Under the pieces are notes generated by a model that searched no databases, was not told the DNA's origin, and saw only the letters and a program-made list of their open reading frames with translations. DNA of 64,000 bases from Pseudorhodobacter antarcticus (GTDB lineage Bacteria; Pseudomonadota; Alphaproteobacteria; Rhodobacterales; Rhodobacteraceae), in contig CAMAYO010000001.1 of NCBI GenBank assembly GCA_945862465.1, forward strand, positions 37,988 to 101,987, written 5' to 3'. A program made the translations under genes and the position numbers. Position 1 is the stretch's first letter. Every line of letters begins with the position of its first letter. This document shows, piece by piece, positions 12,618-21,559 of this stretch.

Positions 12618-13385
12618 ATGCGCAGCGCCTATTCGGTGGCGGGCGAGGGGCCGGCCCTGTTCTTGATCCACGGCATTGGCGCGCGGCGGGCCACGTTTGA
12701 CAGGCTGGTCGAAGGCTTAAGCGATCGGTTCACCTGCATCTCCTACGACCTGCGCGGGCATGGGCTGTCGCCCTTACCTGCGGGCCAGTTTGGCTTGGAT
12801 GATCTGGTGGACGACCTAGAGGAGTTGCGCGCCCGCCTTGGTATCGGACAGGCGCATTTTGCGGGGCACTCCTTGGGCGGCATGATCGGGCCGCGCTATG
12901 CGCTGCGCTATCCTGACAGGGTGCTGTCGCTGGGCCTGTGGTCAACTGCCGCCTTTCGCACTGAGGATGACAGCGCCAAGGTGATGGGCGTGGTAAAACT
13001 GATGCGCGAAAAGGGGATCGGTCCGGTGCTGGATACGCTGACCGCGCGCTGGTTCACCGATGCATTTTGCGCCGCCCGCCCCGATGTGATCGACTGGCGC
13101 AAGCGTCAGGTGATGGACACCGACGCGAACGTTTTCCTGAACGTCTTTGATATCTATGCTGAAATTGAAATGGCCCCATGGCTGCATCAGGTGAAAGCCC
13201 CCTGCCAGATCATCACCGGCGCGTTGGATGGCGGCTGCAACCCGCGCCTGAACACGCTTATCCATCAGGCGCTTGCGGGATCAGAGCTGGTGATCCTAGA
13301 CAAGCTCAAACACGCGATCTTCATCGAGGCGAGTGAGGTGGTTCTGCCCCATGTGCGACAGTTCTTGCTGGCGCAGGGTGGGTAA
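12618..13385 (+). CDS. Alpha/beta hydrolase (3-oxoadipate enol-lactonase-like)
   Basis: LFLIHGIGARRATFD, nucleophile elbow GHSLGG, KHAIFIEA; starts 4 nt after the tautomerase stop. Confidence 0.87.
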   Translation: MRSAYSVAGEGPALFLIHGIGARRATFDRLVEGLSDRFTCISYDLRGHGLSPLPAGQFGLDDLVDDLEELRARLGIGQAHFAGHSLGGMIGPRYALRYPDRVLSLGLWSTAAFRTEDDSAKVMGVVKLMREKGIGPVLDTLTARWFTDAFCAARPDVIDWRKRQVMDTDANVFLNVFDIYAEIEMAPWLHQVKAPCQIITGALDGGCNPRLNTLIHQALAGSELVILDKLKHAIFIEASEVVLPHVRQFLLAQGG

Positions 13386-13472
13386 GGATTGGGCGCGGGG
13401 CGTAAGTCTGCGCCGCCCGCCCTTGGCTTTCCGGCCCGTCTGACGCAGAAGGGCGTCCGAACGGAGACAGCC

Positions 13473-14603
13473 ATGACCCAACGCTTTGCTTTTGACATTC
13501 ATGCCAAAGATGGCCGCGCGCGCACCGGGGTGATTTCAACCCCAAGGGGCGATATTCGCACGCCGGCCTTTATGCCGGTGGGCACGGCGGCCACTGTCAA
13601 AGCGATGATGCCAGAATCCGTGCGCGCCACGGGGGCGGATATTCTCTTGGGCAACACCTACCATCTGATGCTGCGCCCCACGGCGGAACGCATCGCCGCT
13701 TTGGGCGGGTTGCACCAGTTCATGAACTGGCAGCGCCCGATCCTGACCGATTCCGGCGGGTTTCAGGTGATGAGCCTGTCGGCTTTGCGCAAACTGACCG
13801 AAGAGGGCGTGCGCTTTTCATCGCATATCGACGGGTCAAAACATATGCTAACCCCCGAGCGCAGCATGGAGATCCAGCGCCTTTTGGGGTCTGACATTGT
13901 GATGTGCTTTGACGAATGCCCCGCCTTGCCCGCCACCGATGCGGCGGTGGCGCAATCGATGCGGATGTCGATGCGCTGGGCGGATCGCTCGCGCCAGGCC
14001 TTTGGCGACAGGCCGGGGCACGCGCTCTTTGGCATTCAACAAGGCGGCGTGAACCGTGATCTGCGCGGCGAAAGTGCCCAAGCCCTGCGGGCCATTGGTT
14101 TTGATGGCTATGCTGTGGGCGGCCTTGCCGTGGGCGAGGGGCAAGACGCCATGTTCGGTGTGCTAGACTATGCCCCCGATATGCTGCCCGAAGATAAGCC
14201 GCGCTATCTGATGGGCGTGGGCAAGCCTGATGACATTGTGGGGGCTGTGGAACGCGGCATTGATATGATGGATTGTGTGCTGCCCTCGCGCTCTGGCCGC
14301 ACGGGGCAGGTTTGGACACGGCGCGGCCCGGTGGCGATCAAGAACGCCCGCCACCAAAACGACCCGCGCCCGATTGATGAGGATTGCACCTGCCCCTGCT
14401 GCCAAGGCTACAGCCGCGCCTATCTGCACCATGTGTTTAAGGCCGAAGAGATTATCTCCAGCATGCTTTTGACATGGCACAACCTGCATTATTTCCAAGA
14501 GTTGATGCAGGGCCTGCGGGGTGCCATTGCCGCGGGTAATTTGGCGGGCTTTGTGGCCCAGTTTCATGCCCAGCGCGCGCAAGGCGATATTGAACCCTTA
14601 TAA
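13473..14603 (+). CDS. tgt: Queuine tRNA-ribosyltransferase
   Basis: [19 protein letters not shown]..., [24 protein letters not shown], zinc motif [16 protein letters not shown]. Confidence 0.96.
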   Translation: MTQRFAFDIHAKDGRARTGVISTPRGDIRTPAFMPVGTAATVKAMMPESVRATGADILLGNTYHLMLRPTAERIAALGGLHQFMNWQRPILTDSGGFQVMSLSALRKLTEEGVRFSSHIDGSKHMLTPERSMEIQRLLGSDIVMCFDECPALPATDAAVAQSMRMSMRWADRSRQAFGDRPGHALFGIQQGGVNRDLRGESAQALRAIGFDGYAVGGLAVGEGQDAMFGVLDYAPDMLPEDKPRYLMGVGKPDDIVGAVERGIDMMDCVLPSRSGRTGQVWTRRGPVAIKNARHQNDPRPIDEDCTCPCCQGYSRAYLHHVFKAEEIISSMLLTWHNLHYFQELMQGLRGAIAAGNLAGFVAQFHAQRAQGDIEPL

Positions 14604-14677
14604 GCCCCCAAGGCGCCGCACGCCTGTCTTTTTGCGCGCCCCGCTACCCAATCGGGCCCTTGCACCTTGCCCCCCAT

Positions 14678-14703
14678 CGTCTCATGATCTTGAAAATGAG
14701 ACG
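14678..14703. promoter_or_regulatory. Inverted repeat upstream of lon
   Basis: CGTCTCAT-GATCTTGAAA-ATGAGACG, perfect 8-bp arms, 10-nt spacer. Confidence 0.45.
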
Positions 14704-14714
14704 GGCAGGGATGG

Positions 14715-14745
14715 TTGACATGGCCCCTCGGCCACACCAGATAAA
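14715..14745 (+). promoter_or_regulatory. Candidate lon promoter
   Basis: TTGACA at 14715-14720 and AGATAA/GATAAA at 14739-14745, spacing 18-19 nt. Confidence 0.45.
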
Positions 14746-14818
14746 GTTGGCGAGCAGGGGAAGGCCCGAAGGTTGCCGACGATCGGGACACAGGCCTTCC
14801 TGCTAGAAAGGAACGAAG

Positions 14819-17227
14819 ATGACGGACAAGTTGTCACCCAGTTACCCCGTGTTGCCGTTGCGCGACATTGTGGTGTTTCCCCATATGATTGTGCCCTTGT
14901 TTGTGGGCCGCGAAAAATCGGTCCGCGCCTTGGAAGAGGTCATGGCCGATGACAAGCAAATCTTGCTGTCCAGCCAGATTGACCCTTCGGTCGATGATCC
15001 GGCGATTGATGGCATCTACCGCGTGGGCGTTTTGGCCAATGTGCTGCAACTGCTGAAATTGCCCGATGGCACGGTGAAGGTGCTGGTCGAAGGCAAGGGC
15101 CGTGTGAAGATCACCGAATTTGTCGACAACCCCTCGTTCTTTGAGGCCCGTGTGTCGCGGTTGACCGAAGTTCCCGGCGATAAAGCCTCGTCCGAGGCTA
15201 TGTTGCGGTCGGTGACGGATGAATTCGAACGCTATGCCAAAATCAAAAAGAACATCCCCGAAGAGGCGCTGCAAGCCGTGGCTGACACGACCGAACCGGC
15301 CCGTCTGGCTGATTTGGTCGCAGGGCATCTGGGTGCGGATGTCGCGCTGAAACAAGACATCTTGGAAACGCTGGACGTGGCCGAGCGGTTGGAAAAGATC
15401 TTCGGCCATATGCAGGGCGAAATGTCTGTCTTGCAGGTCGAGAAAAAGATCAAATCGCGGGTGAAAACCCAGATGGAAAAGACCCAGCGCGAATACTATT
15501 TGAATGAGCAGATGAAGGCCATTCAGAAGGAATTGGGCGACGGCGAGGAAGGCCAAAACGAGCTGGCCGAGCTGGAAGAGCGTATCTTCACGACCAAGTT
15601 CAGCAAAGAAGCCCGCGAAAAGGCGGAAGCCGAGTTCAAAAAGCTGAAATCCATGAGCCCGATGAGTGCGGAAGCCACCGTGGTGCGCAACTATCTGGAT
15701 TGGCTGCTGTCGGTTCCATGGGGCGTCAAAAGCCGTGTGAAAAAAGACTTGATCGAGGCGCAAAAGGTGCTGGACCAAGACCATTACGGCTTGGACAAGG
15801 TCAAAGAGCGCATCGTGGAATATCTGGCGGTGCAAGCCCGTTCGGCCAAGCTTAAGGGACCGATCCTGTGCCTTGTTGGCCCACCGGGTGTGGGCAAGAC
15901 CAGCCTTGGCCGCTCGGTTGCCAAGGCCACGGGGCGCGAGTTTATCCGCATCTCGTTGGGCGGTGTGCGCGACGAATCGGAAATTCGCGGCCATCGGCGC
16001 ACTTATATCGGGTCGATGCCCGGTAAGATCATTCAGGCGCTGAAAAAGGCGAAAACCACCAACCCGCTGATCTTGCTTGATGAAATTGACAAGATGGGTC
16101 AGGACTTCCGCGGTGACCCAGCCTCAGCCATGCTAGAGGTGTTGGATCCGGAACAAAACGCCACCTTCACCGACCATTACATGGAGGTCGAATACGACCT
16201 GTCCAACGTGATGTTCATCACCACGGCCAATTCCTACAACATGCCCGGCCCGCTGCTTGACCGGATGGAGATCATTCCGCTGTCGGGTTACACCGAAGAT
16301 GAAAAGCTGGAAATCGCCAAGGGCCATTTGCTGCCTAAGCAGGTCAAGGCCAATGGGCTCAAGCGCGGTGAATTTGCCGTGTCGGATGCCGCTTTGACCC
16401 ATGTGATCCGCTACTACACACGCGAAGCCGGTGTGCGGAACTTGGAACGTGAGATTGCCAAACTGGGGCGCAAGGCGATCACGGATATTCTCAAAGCCAA
16501 AACCACGTCGGTCGATGTCGATGTGGCCAAGGTGGAAGAATATCTGGGCGTGCAGCGCTATCGCCATGGGCTGGCCGAAAAGGAAGATCAGGTGGGTGTT
16601 GTCACCGGATTGGCTTGGACGTCTGTGGGCGGTGAGATCTTGCAGATCGAAGCCCTGCGCCTGCCCGGCAAGGGCCGGATGAAGACCACCGGCAAGCTGG
16701 GCGATGTGATGAAGGAATCGATTGATGCAGCGGCCTCTTATGTCCGCTCGATCAGCCCCGAACTGGGGGTGAAGCCGCCCAAGTTTGAAACGATGGACAT
16801 TCACGTGCACGTGCCCGAAGGGGCGACGCCCAAGGATGGCCCCTCGGCAGGCTTGGCGATGGTGACATCGATTGTGTCGGTGATCACCGGCATTGCGGTG
16901 CGCAAAGATGTGGCCATGACGGGTGAAGTGACCCTGCGCGGCAATGCTTTGCCCATTGGCGGCCTAAAAGAAAAGCTGCTGGCAGCGCTGCGGGCAGGGA
17001 TGACGACGGTGTTTATCCCCGAAGAAAACGCCAAGGATCTGATCGACATTCCGGAAAATGTGAAACAGGGATTGAAGATCATCCCCGTGAGCCACGTGCG
17101 CGAAGTGCTGAAAATAGCCTTGGTGCGCGACCCCGTGCCGGTGGAATGGGACGAGGCGGCAGAAGAAGCCGCAGCCCTTGCCCGCCAAGCGCGGCGCGAC
17201 GAAGTGGCCGCGCCAACGGCACATTGA
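14819..17227 (+). CDS. lon: ATP-dependent protease La
   Basis: PVLPLRDIVVFPHMIVPLFVGREKS, GPPGVGKTSLGRSVAKATGR, PKDGPSAGLAM (catalytic Ser). Confidence 0.97.
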   Translation: MTDKLSPSYPVLPLRDIVVFPHMIVPLFVGREKSVRALEEVMADDKQILLSSQIDPSVDDPAIDGIYRVGVLANVLQLLKLPDGTVKVLVEGKGRVKITEFVDNPSFFEARVSRLTEVPGDKASSEAMLRSVTDEFERYAKIKKNIPEEALQAVADTTEPARLADLVAGHLGADVALKQDILETLDVAERLEKIFGHMQGEMSVLQVEKKIKSRVKTQMEKTQREYYLNEQMKAIQKELGDGEEGQNELAELEERIFTTKFSKEAREKAEAEFKKLKSMSPMSAEATVVRNYLDWLLSVPWGVKSRVKKDLIEAQKVLDQDHYGLDKVKERIVEYLAVQARSAKLKGPILCLVGPPGVGKTSLGRSVAKATGREFIRISLGGVRDESEIRGHRRTYIGSMPGKIIQALKKAKTTNPLILLDEIDKMGQDFRGDPASAMLEVLDPEQNATFTDHYMEVEYDLSNVMFITTANSYNMPGPLLDRMEIIPLSGYTEDEKLEIAKGHLLPKQVKANGLKRGEFAVSDAALTHVIRYYTREAGVRNLEREIAKLGRKAITDILKAKTTSVDVDVAKVEEYLGVQRYRHGLAEKEDQVGVVTGLAWTSVGGEILQIEALRLPGKGRMKTTGKLGDVMKESIDAAASYVRSISPELGVKPPKFETMDIHVHVPEGATPKDGPSAGLAMVTSIVSVITGIAVRKDVAMTGEVTLRGNALPIGGLKEKLLAALRAGMTTVFIPEENAKDLIDIPENVKQGLKIIPVSHVREVLKIALVRDPVPVEWDEAAEEAAALARQARRDEVAAPTAH

Positions 17228-17230
17228 CAA

Positions 17231-17256
17231 AAAAGGCGCCCTGCAGGGCGCCTTTT
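17231..17256. terminator. Intrinsic terminator after lon
   Basis: Perfect 26-bp palindrome AAAAGGCGCCCTGCAGGGCGCCTTTT. Confidence 0.85.
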
Positions 17257-17268
17257 GCTTCAGGCCAT

Positions 17269-17320
17269 GATTTTTCGCAGAAAAATCGGGTTGGGCCAGT
17301 CGGTTTTTCTGCGAAAAATC
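17269..17320. repeat. Paired nested palindromic element
   Basis: GATTTTTCGCAGAAAAATC (perfect hairpin) and GGTTTTTCTGCGAAAAATC; the two units are also inverted copies of each other (1 mismatch), 14 nt apart. Confidence 0.7.
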
Positions 17321-17456
17321 TGTGCCCCTACGATCCACAAGCCGGCTTTTTTCAAGCCGTTCAGACCCGCCTCTGTCAAGAATCTGTCACTTTGGCCAAG
17401 GCTTCGCGCATCGGCCCCTTGCAGCTGATTTCGAACCCGACTAACAAGCCGTCATC

Positions 17457-17531
17457 GGGCGATTAGCTCAGCGGTAGAGCGCTTCGTTCACATCGAAGAT
17501 GTCAGCGGTTCAAATCCGTTATCGCCCACCA
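17457..17531 (+). tRNA. tRNA-Val(CAC)
   Basis: Acceptor GGGCGAT/ATCGCCC, anticodon arm CTTCG-TTCACAT-CGAAG, TTCAAAT T-loop, encoded CCA. Confidence 0.93.
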
Positions 17532-17620
17532 TTTTAGCCAAGCGCGCCCCCAAAAGGGCGCGCTTTGTGCGTTCAAAGGGGATTGCGTTGCGGGCAGACC
17601 TTGGCTAGACCGCAATCTGC

Positions 17621-17696
17621 GGGTTGTTAGCTCAGTTGGTAGAGCGTCTCGTTTACACCGAGAATGTCGGCGGTTCGAGCCCGTCACGACCCACCA
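17621..17696 (+). tRNA. tRNA-Val(TAC)
   Basis: Acceptor GGGTTGT/ACGACCC, anticodon arm TCTCG-TTTACAC-CGAGA, TTCGAGC T-loop, encoded CCA. Confidence 0.94.
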
Positions 17697-17794
17697 ATTC
17701 CCCCGCCCTGCCCTTTCGAACAGCTTCTGTGCAGTGCTGCGCTTTTGGCTTTGGCGCTTTGCGCCTATATAGGGCCAAAGACAGGAGCCCGAAG

Positions 17795-18730
17795 ATGAGC
17801 TGGAACCCCGACCTTGATCGTTCAATTCCGCTGGGCAGTGCTGTGGATGCGATTGAAACGGTTATCATCCCGCGTGCTCGTGATCTGGGCGGGTTTGAAG
17901 TGCGCCGAGCCTTACCCTCGACCCAGCGGCAGATGGTGGGGCCGTTTATCTTTTTTGACCAAATGGGTCCGGCAGAGTTTCTGACAGGGCAGGGCATCGA
18001 TGTGCGCCCGCATCCCCATATTGGCTTGGCCACGGTGACCTATCTTCTGAAAGGCCATATCCATCACCGCGACTCATTGGGGACAGATGCCTGGATTGAT
18101 CCGGGTTCGGTCAACCTGATGGTGGCAGGGCAGGGGATCACCCATTCCGAACGGATGGACGGCCCCGCCCGCCAAGCGCCGCAAAGCCTGTTTGGCTTGC
18201 AAACTTGGCTGGCCCTGCCGCTAGACCGCGAAGATGACGCGCCAGCCTTTGTTCATGTGCCCGAAGCTGACCTGCCCGTGCTTCAGGCCGAAGGCAAGCA
18301 CGTGCGCTTGATCTTGGGCAACGCTTGGGGCGTTCAAGGGGCCCGCGCCCCGTCAGAGGCGCTTTACGCCGATGCCACCTTGGCTGCGGGGGCTGTGTTG
18401 CCCTTGCCCGATACCCACGAAGATCGCGGCGTTTATATCTTGCAGGGTGAGGTTTCGGTGGGCGGGTTGACCCACCGTGCGGGGGAGATGCTGGTCTTTC
18501 GCCCGGGCGACAGGCTTGGCGTTACAGCGGGCCCACAAGGCGCGCGCCTGATGGTGTTGGGCGGGGCTACGATGGAAGGGCCGCGCCATATTTGGTGGAA
18601 CTTTGTGGCCTCTTCCAAAGAACGGATCGAGGCTGCCAAAGAAGCCTGGCGCGCTGGCGATTGGCAGCATGGCCGCTTTCAACTGCCGCCCGGTGACAGT
18701 GCTGAATTCATCCCCGCGCCTGACCGCTAA
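17795..18730 (+). CDS. Pirin family protein
   Basis: RRALPSTQRQMVGPFIFFDQMGPAEFLTGQGIDVRPHPHIGLATVTYLLKGHIHHRDSLGT. Confidence 0.93.
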   Translation: MSWNPDLDRSIPLGSAVDAIETVIIPRARDLGGFEVRRALPSTQRQMVGPFIFFDQMGPAEFLTGQGIDVRPHPHIGLATVTYLLKGHIHHRDSLGTDAWIDPGSVNLMVAGQGITHSERMDGPARQAPQSLFGLQTWLALPLDREDDAPAFVHVPEADLPVLQAEGKHVRLILGNAWGVQGARAPSEALYADATLAAGAVLPLPDTHEDRGVYILQGEVSVGGLTHRAGEMLVFRPGDRLGVTAGPQGARLMVLGGATMEGPRHIWWNFVASSKERIEAAKEAWRAGDWQHGRFQLPPGDSAEFIPAPDR

Positions 18731-18853
18731 GCTTGCCCGTGCAAGGACGGGTCAGGAAAGGGGCCTTGGGCCAGAATTTTGGCCATGGACGCTTGACGCC
18801 GCTGTCATGCTTCCGTAATACCCCGACACGTTCGGGCGGGCCCGGATGGCTTT

Positions 18854-18930
18854 GCGGTGGTAGCTCAGTTGGTTAGAGTACCGGCCTGTCACGCCGGGGG
18901 TCGCGGGTTCGAGCCCCGTCCACCGCGCCA
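18854..18930 (+). tRNA. tRNA-Asp(GTC)
   Basis: Acceptor GCGGTGG/CCACCGC, anticodon arm CCGGC-CTGTCAC-GCCGG, discriminator G, encoded CCA. Confidence 0.95.
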
Positions 18931-18943
18931 TTTGCCCCAAATG

Positions 18944-18980
18944 AAAACGCCCTCCGGCAACGGGGGGCGTTTCGTTTTTT
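18944..18980 (+). terminator. Intrinsic terminator after tRNA-Asp
   Basis: AAACGCCCTCC...GGGGGGCGTTT stem followed by a T-rich tract (CGTTTTTT). Confidence 0.7.
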
Positions 18981-18982
18981 CC

Positions 18983-19417
18983 CTAAAGGGTCATGCGGTA
19001 GCGGATATGACCATCGGCCAGCACAAAGCTGTCATAAAGCTTGCGCGCCGCTGCGTTGCCGACATCGGTGTGCCAATACAGCCTGTGCCAGCCCCGTGCG
19101 CGGGCCAGCGTTTGCAGATCGGCAATCAGCGCGCGGCCTAGCCCTTGGCCACGCGCTTCTGGTGCGACGAACAGATCCTCAAGATAGCAATCCTCGCCCA
19201 TCACCCAGCTGGATGGGTGGTGGTGGTGCATGGCAAAGCCCAAAACCACGCCACCCACCTCGGCCACGCGCAGGCCCATGGGGCTGGCAGGGTCCATCAG
19301 GCGGGCCCAAGTGTGGGCGGTGATGGCAGGGGCAAGCGGGTGCTGGTAATAGTCCAGATAGCCTTGCCACAGGCCTTCCCACGCTGCCCTGTCGCCCGCG
19401 ACAGCATCGCGGATCAT
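18983..19417 (-). CDS. GNAT family N-acetyltransferase
   Basis: EDCYLEDLFVAPEARGQGLGRALIADLQTLARARGWHRLYWHT. Confidence 0.92.
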   Translation of the reverse strand: MIRDAVAGDRAAWEGLWQGYLDYYQHPLAPAITAHTWARLMDPASPMGLRVAEVGGVVLGFAMHHHHPSSWVMGEDCYLEDLFVAPEARGQGLGRALIADLQTLARARGWHRLYWHTDVGNAAARKLYDSFVLADGHIRYRMTL

Positions 19418-20799
19418 GCCAGCTTCTCCAACACCCGCGCCCAAGAGCGGATGCCTTTGTGAAAGCTGGTGATGTCATATTTCTCATTGGGAGAATGGAT
19501 TTGGTCGTCATCCTTGGCAAAGCCCATCAGGATCGCATCCATGCCGAGATAGGTCTTGAAATACCCCGCCACGGGAATCGACCCCCCTGCGCCGACAAAG
19601 GCCGCAGCAATCCCCCATTCCTCGGTCAAGGCTTGGCGGGCGGCGGCAAAGGCGGGATGGGTGATTTGCATGACGGAAGCGGGCGAGTTGCCGTGGCCTT
19701 TCCATTCTACCGTGCAATCGGCGGGCAGTTGCGCTTCTACCCAAGCGCGAAAGGCTTGGCGCAGCGCATGGGGGTCTTGGTCACCCACAAGGCGGAAGCT
19801 GACCTTGGCGTGCGCCTCGGCGGGAAGGACGGTTTTGAAGCCGTCGCCGGTATAGCCGCCCCAGATGCCGTTCACCTCGGCGGTTGGGCGCGACCAAAGC
19901 TTTTCCAAAGGTGTGCGGTCTTGCTCGCCCGCAGGCACCGATAGGCCCACATCGCCCAAGAAACGCGCATGATCGAACGACAGGTTCTGCCACTGCGACC
20001 GCAGATCATCGGACAATTCGCCCACCCCGTCATAAAATCCGGGTACGGTGACATGGCCTTCGGCGTCATGCAGGCGCGAGAGGATGCGCGTTAGAATATG
20101 GATCGGGTTTTGCGCCAACCCGCCATACATGCCCGAATGCAAATCACGGTTGGCGGCGTGGATCGTCAACTCTTCGCCCAAGAGCCCGCGCAGCATGGTG
20201 GTGACAGCCGGCGTGCGGCCTTCAAACATCCCCGTGTCGCAGATCAGCGCCACATCGGCGCTCAGTTCGGTTGCATTGGCTTTCAGGAAAGGGATCAGGG
20301 AGGGCGAGCCTGATTCCTCCTCGCCCTCCAAAAAGATCGTAAGCTTGCCGGGCAGCGTGCCATGCACGGACTTCCACGCGCGGCAAGCTTCGATAAAGGT
20401 CATCAGCTGGCCCTTATCATCCGACGTGCCCCGCCCGCGCAGCACTTGACCCTTGGGGGTTTCTTCGATCGCTGGATCAAAAGGATCGCGCGTCCAAAGA
20501 GCCAAAGGGTCCACCGGCTGCACATCGTAATGCCCATAAAACAGCAGATGCGTCCCGCTGCCAGTTCCGCCATGTGCCACCACCATCGGATGGCCGGGCG
20601 TTGGGCGCGCGCTGGCTGCAAAGCCAAGTTCGCCCAAATCGCGCACCAGCCAATCGGCCGCACGGGCGCAATCGGCCTTATAGGCCGGATCAGTGGAAAT
20701 CGACGGGATCCGCAGCAGGTCAATCAAGCGATCCAGCGCTTTCGGCAGGTCGCTGTCGATACGGGCCAAAACGGCGTCAAGGATGGAGGGCGTGGGCAT
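19414..20799 (-). CDS. M20 family metallopeptidase (dipeptidase)
   Basis: LLFYGHYDVQPVDPLALWTRDPFDP, GRGTSDDKGQLMTFIEA, EGEEESGSPSL; start at 20799 within the longer ORF. Confidence 0.93.
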   Translation of the reverse strand: MPTPSILDAVLARIDSDLPKALDRLIDLLRIPSISTDPAYKADCARAADWLVRDLGELGFAASARPTPGHPMVVAHGGTGSGTHLLFYGHYDVQPVDPLALWTRDPFDPAIEETPKGQVLRGRGTSDDKGQLMTFIEACRAWKSVHGTLPGKLTIFLEGEEESGSPSLIPFLKANATELSADVALICDTGMFEGRTPAVTTMLRGLLGEELTIHAANRDLHSGMYGGLAQNPIHILTRILSRLHDAEGHVTVPGFYDGVGELSDDLRSQWQNLSFDHARFLGDVGLSVPAGEQDRTPLEKLWSRPTAEVNGIWGGYTGDGFKTVLPAEAHAKVSFRLVGDQDPHALRQAFRAWVEAQLPADCTVEWKGHGNSPASVMQITHPAFAAARQALTEEWGIAAAFVGAGGSIPVAGYFKTYLGMDAILMGFAKDDDQIHSPNEKYDITSFHKGIRSWARVLEKLA

Positions 20800-20914
20800 G
20801 TCAATCTCTGCTTTGCATAAGGGCTGAGCCAACCCTAACAGGCGCACAGGGACTGTCCAGCCGCCGATTTTCGCGCTAAAGACGGACACGGTAGACATGA
20901 GAGAGGCAGACAGA

Positions 20915-21322
20915 ATGCACAAGGTGTTGGGATGGGGATTGGCCGCTGCGCTGACAGGCGGAATGGCTTTGGCCGAGGATGTGCAGGTCGAGGTTAGCAT
21001 CTTGGACGCCAGCCAAGTGACCTTGCATCTTTACCCCTTTCTAAAGGCAGAAGAGCTGGCAACCCTGCGCCTTGTCGCCACCAACCGCGACGCGTTGAGC
21101 GTGTTTGTACCCTCAAAAGACGCCAGCCATTTCGCGGCCCTTGCCTTGGCCCCGGCTGACGGCTTTTTGCAAGACGGCGCTCCCGCAGCGACAGCCGTGG
21201 CCCTTAGCGATTTTCCTGATGCCCAAGCCGCCAATACCGCTGCCCTTGCCGCTTGTGACGCCCAGCGCGACCCCAGCACCGAGGCTTGTGTTGTCGTGCT
21301 AGAGGTCGGCCCCGCCCCTTAA
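20915..21322 (+). CDS. Hypothetical secreted protein
   Basis: N-terminal signal peptide MHKVLGWGLAAALTGGMALA; no family recognised; alternative start at 20897. Confidence 0.6.
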   Translation: MHKVLGWGLAAALTGGMALAEDVQVEVSILDASQVTLHLYPFLKAEELATLRLVATNRDALSVFVPSKDASHFAALALAPADGFLQDGAPAATAVALSDFPDAQAANTAALAACDAQRDPSTEACVVVLEVGPAP

Positions 21323-21342
21323 TCTGCGGGTCGTAATGGTTG

Positions 21343-21385
21343 AAAAGTGCGCACACGCTCTGGGAGAGTGCTGCACTTTTTGGCT
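21343..21385 (+). terminator. Hairpin with T-tract (terminator or attenuator)
   Basis: AAAAGTGC...GCACTTTT outer stem with an inner CGCTCT-GGG-AGAGTG stem, then TTTTTGG. Confidence 0.55.
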
Positions 21386-21559
21386 TATGCGCTGGTTGTA
21401 ATGAAAATGCGTTCAACGCTCTGCGCGGGTGGGCGCTTATTGAAAACTTTACCTGCAAAACGCCTTGCCATGTGCTAAGGTTTACGAAATACGACGGCAA
21501 ACGAGTCGCCCATAAGGGGCACATAAGATTTGCTCTGGGGCAGAGATGGGACAAGACGA

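Noticed and set aside
14834-15994. 386-aa minus-strand ORF opposite lon
   Set aside because: Shadow ORF over a highly conserved lon; no recognisable domain.
17457-18930. tRNA genes as an integration site for a mobile element
   Set aside because: No integrase, no direct repeats of tRNA 3' ends and only housekeeping genes nearby.
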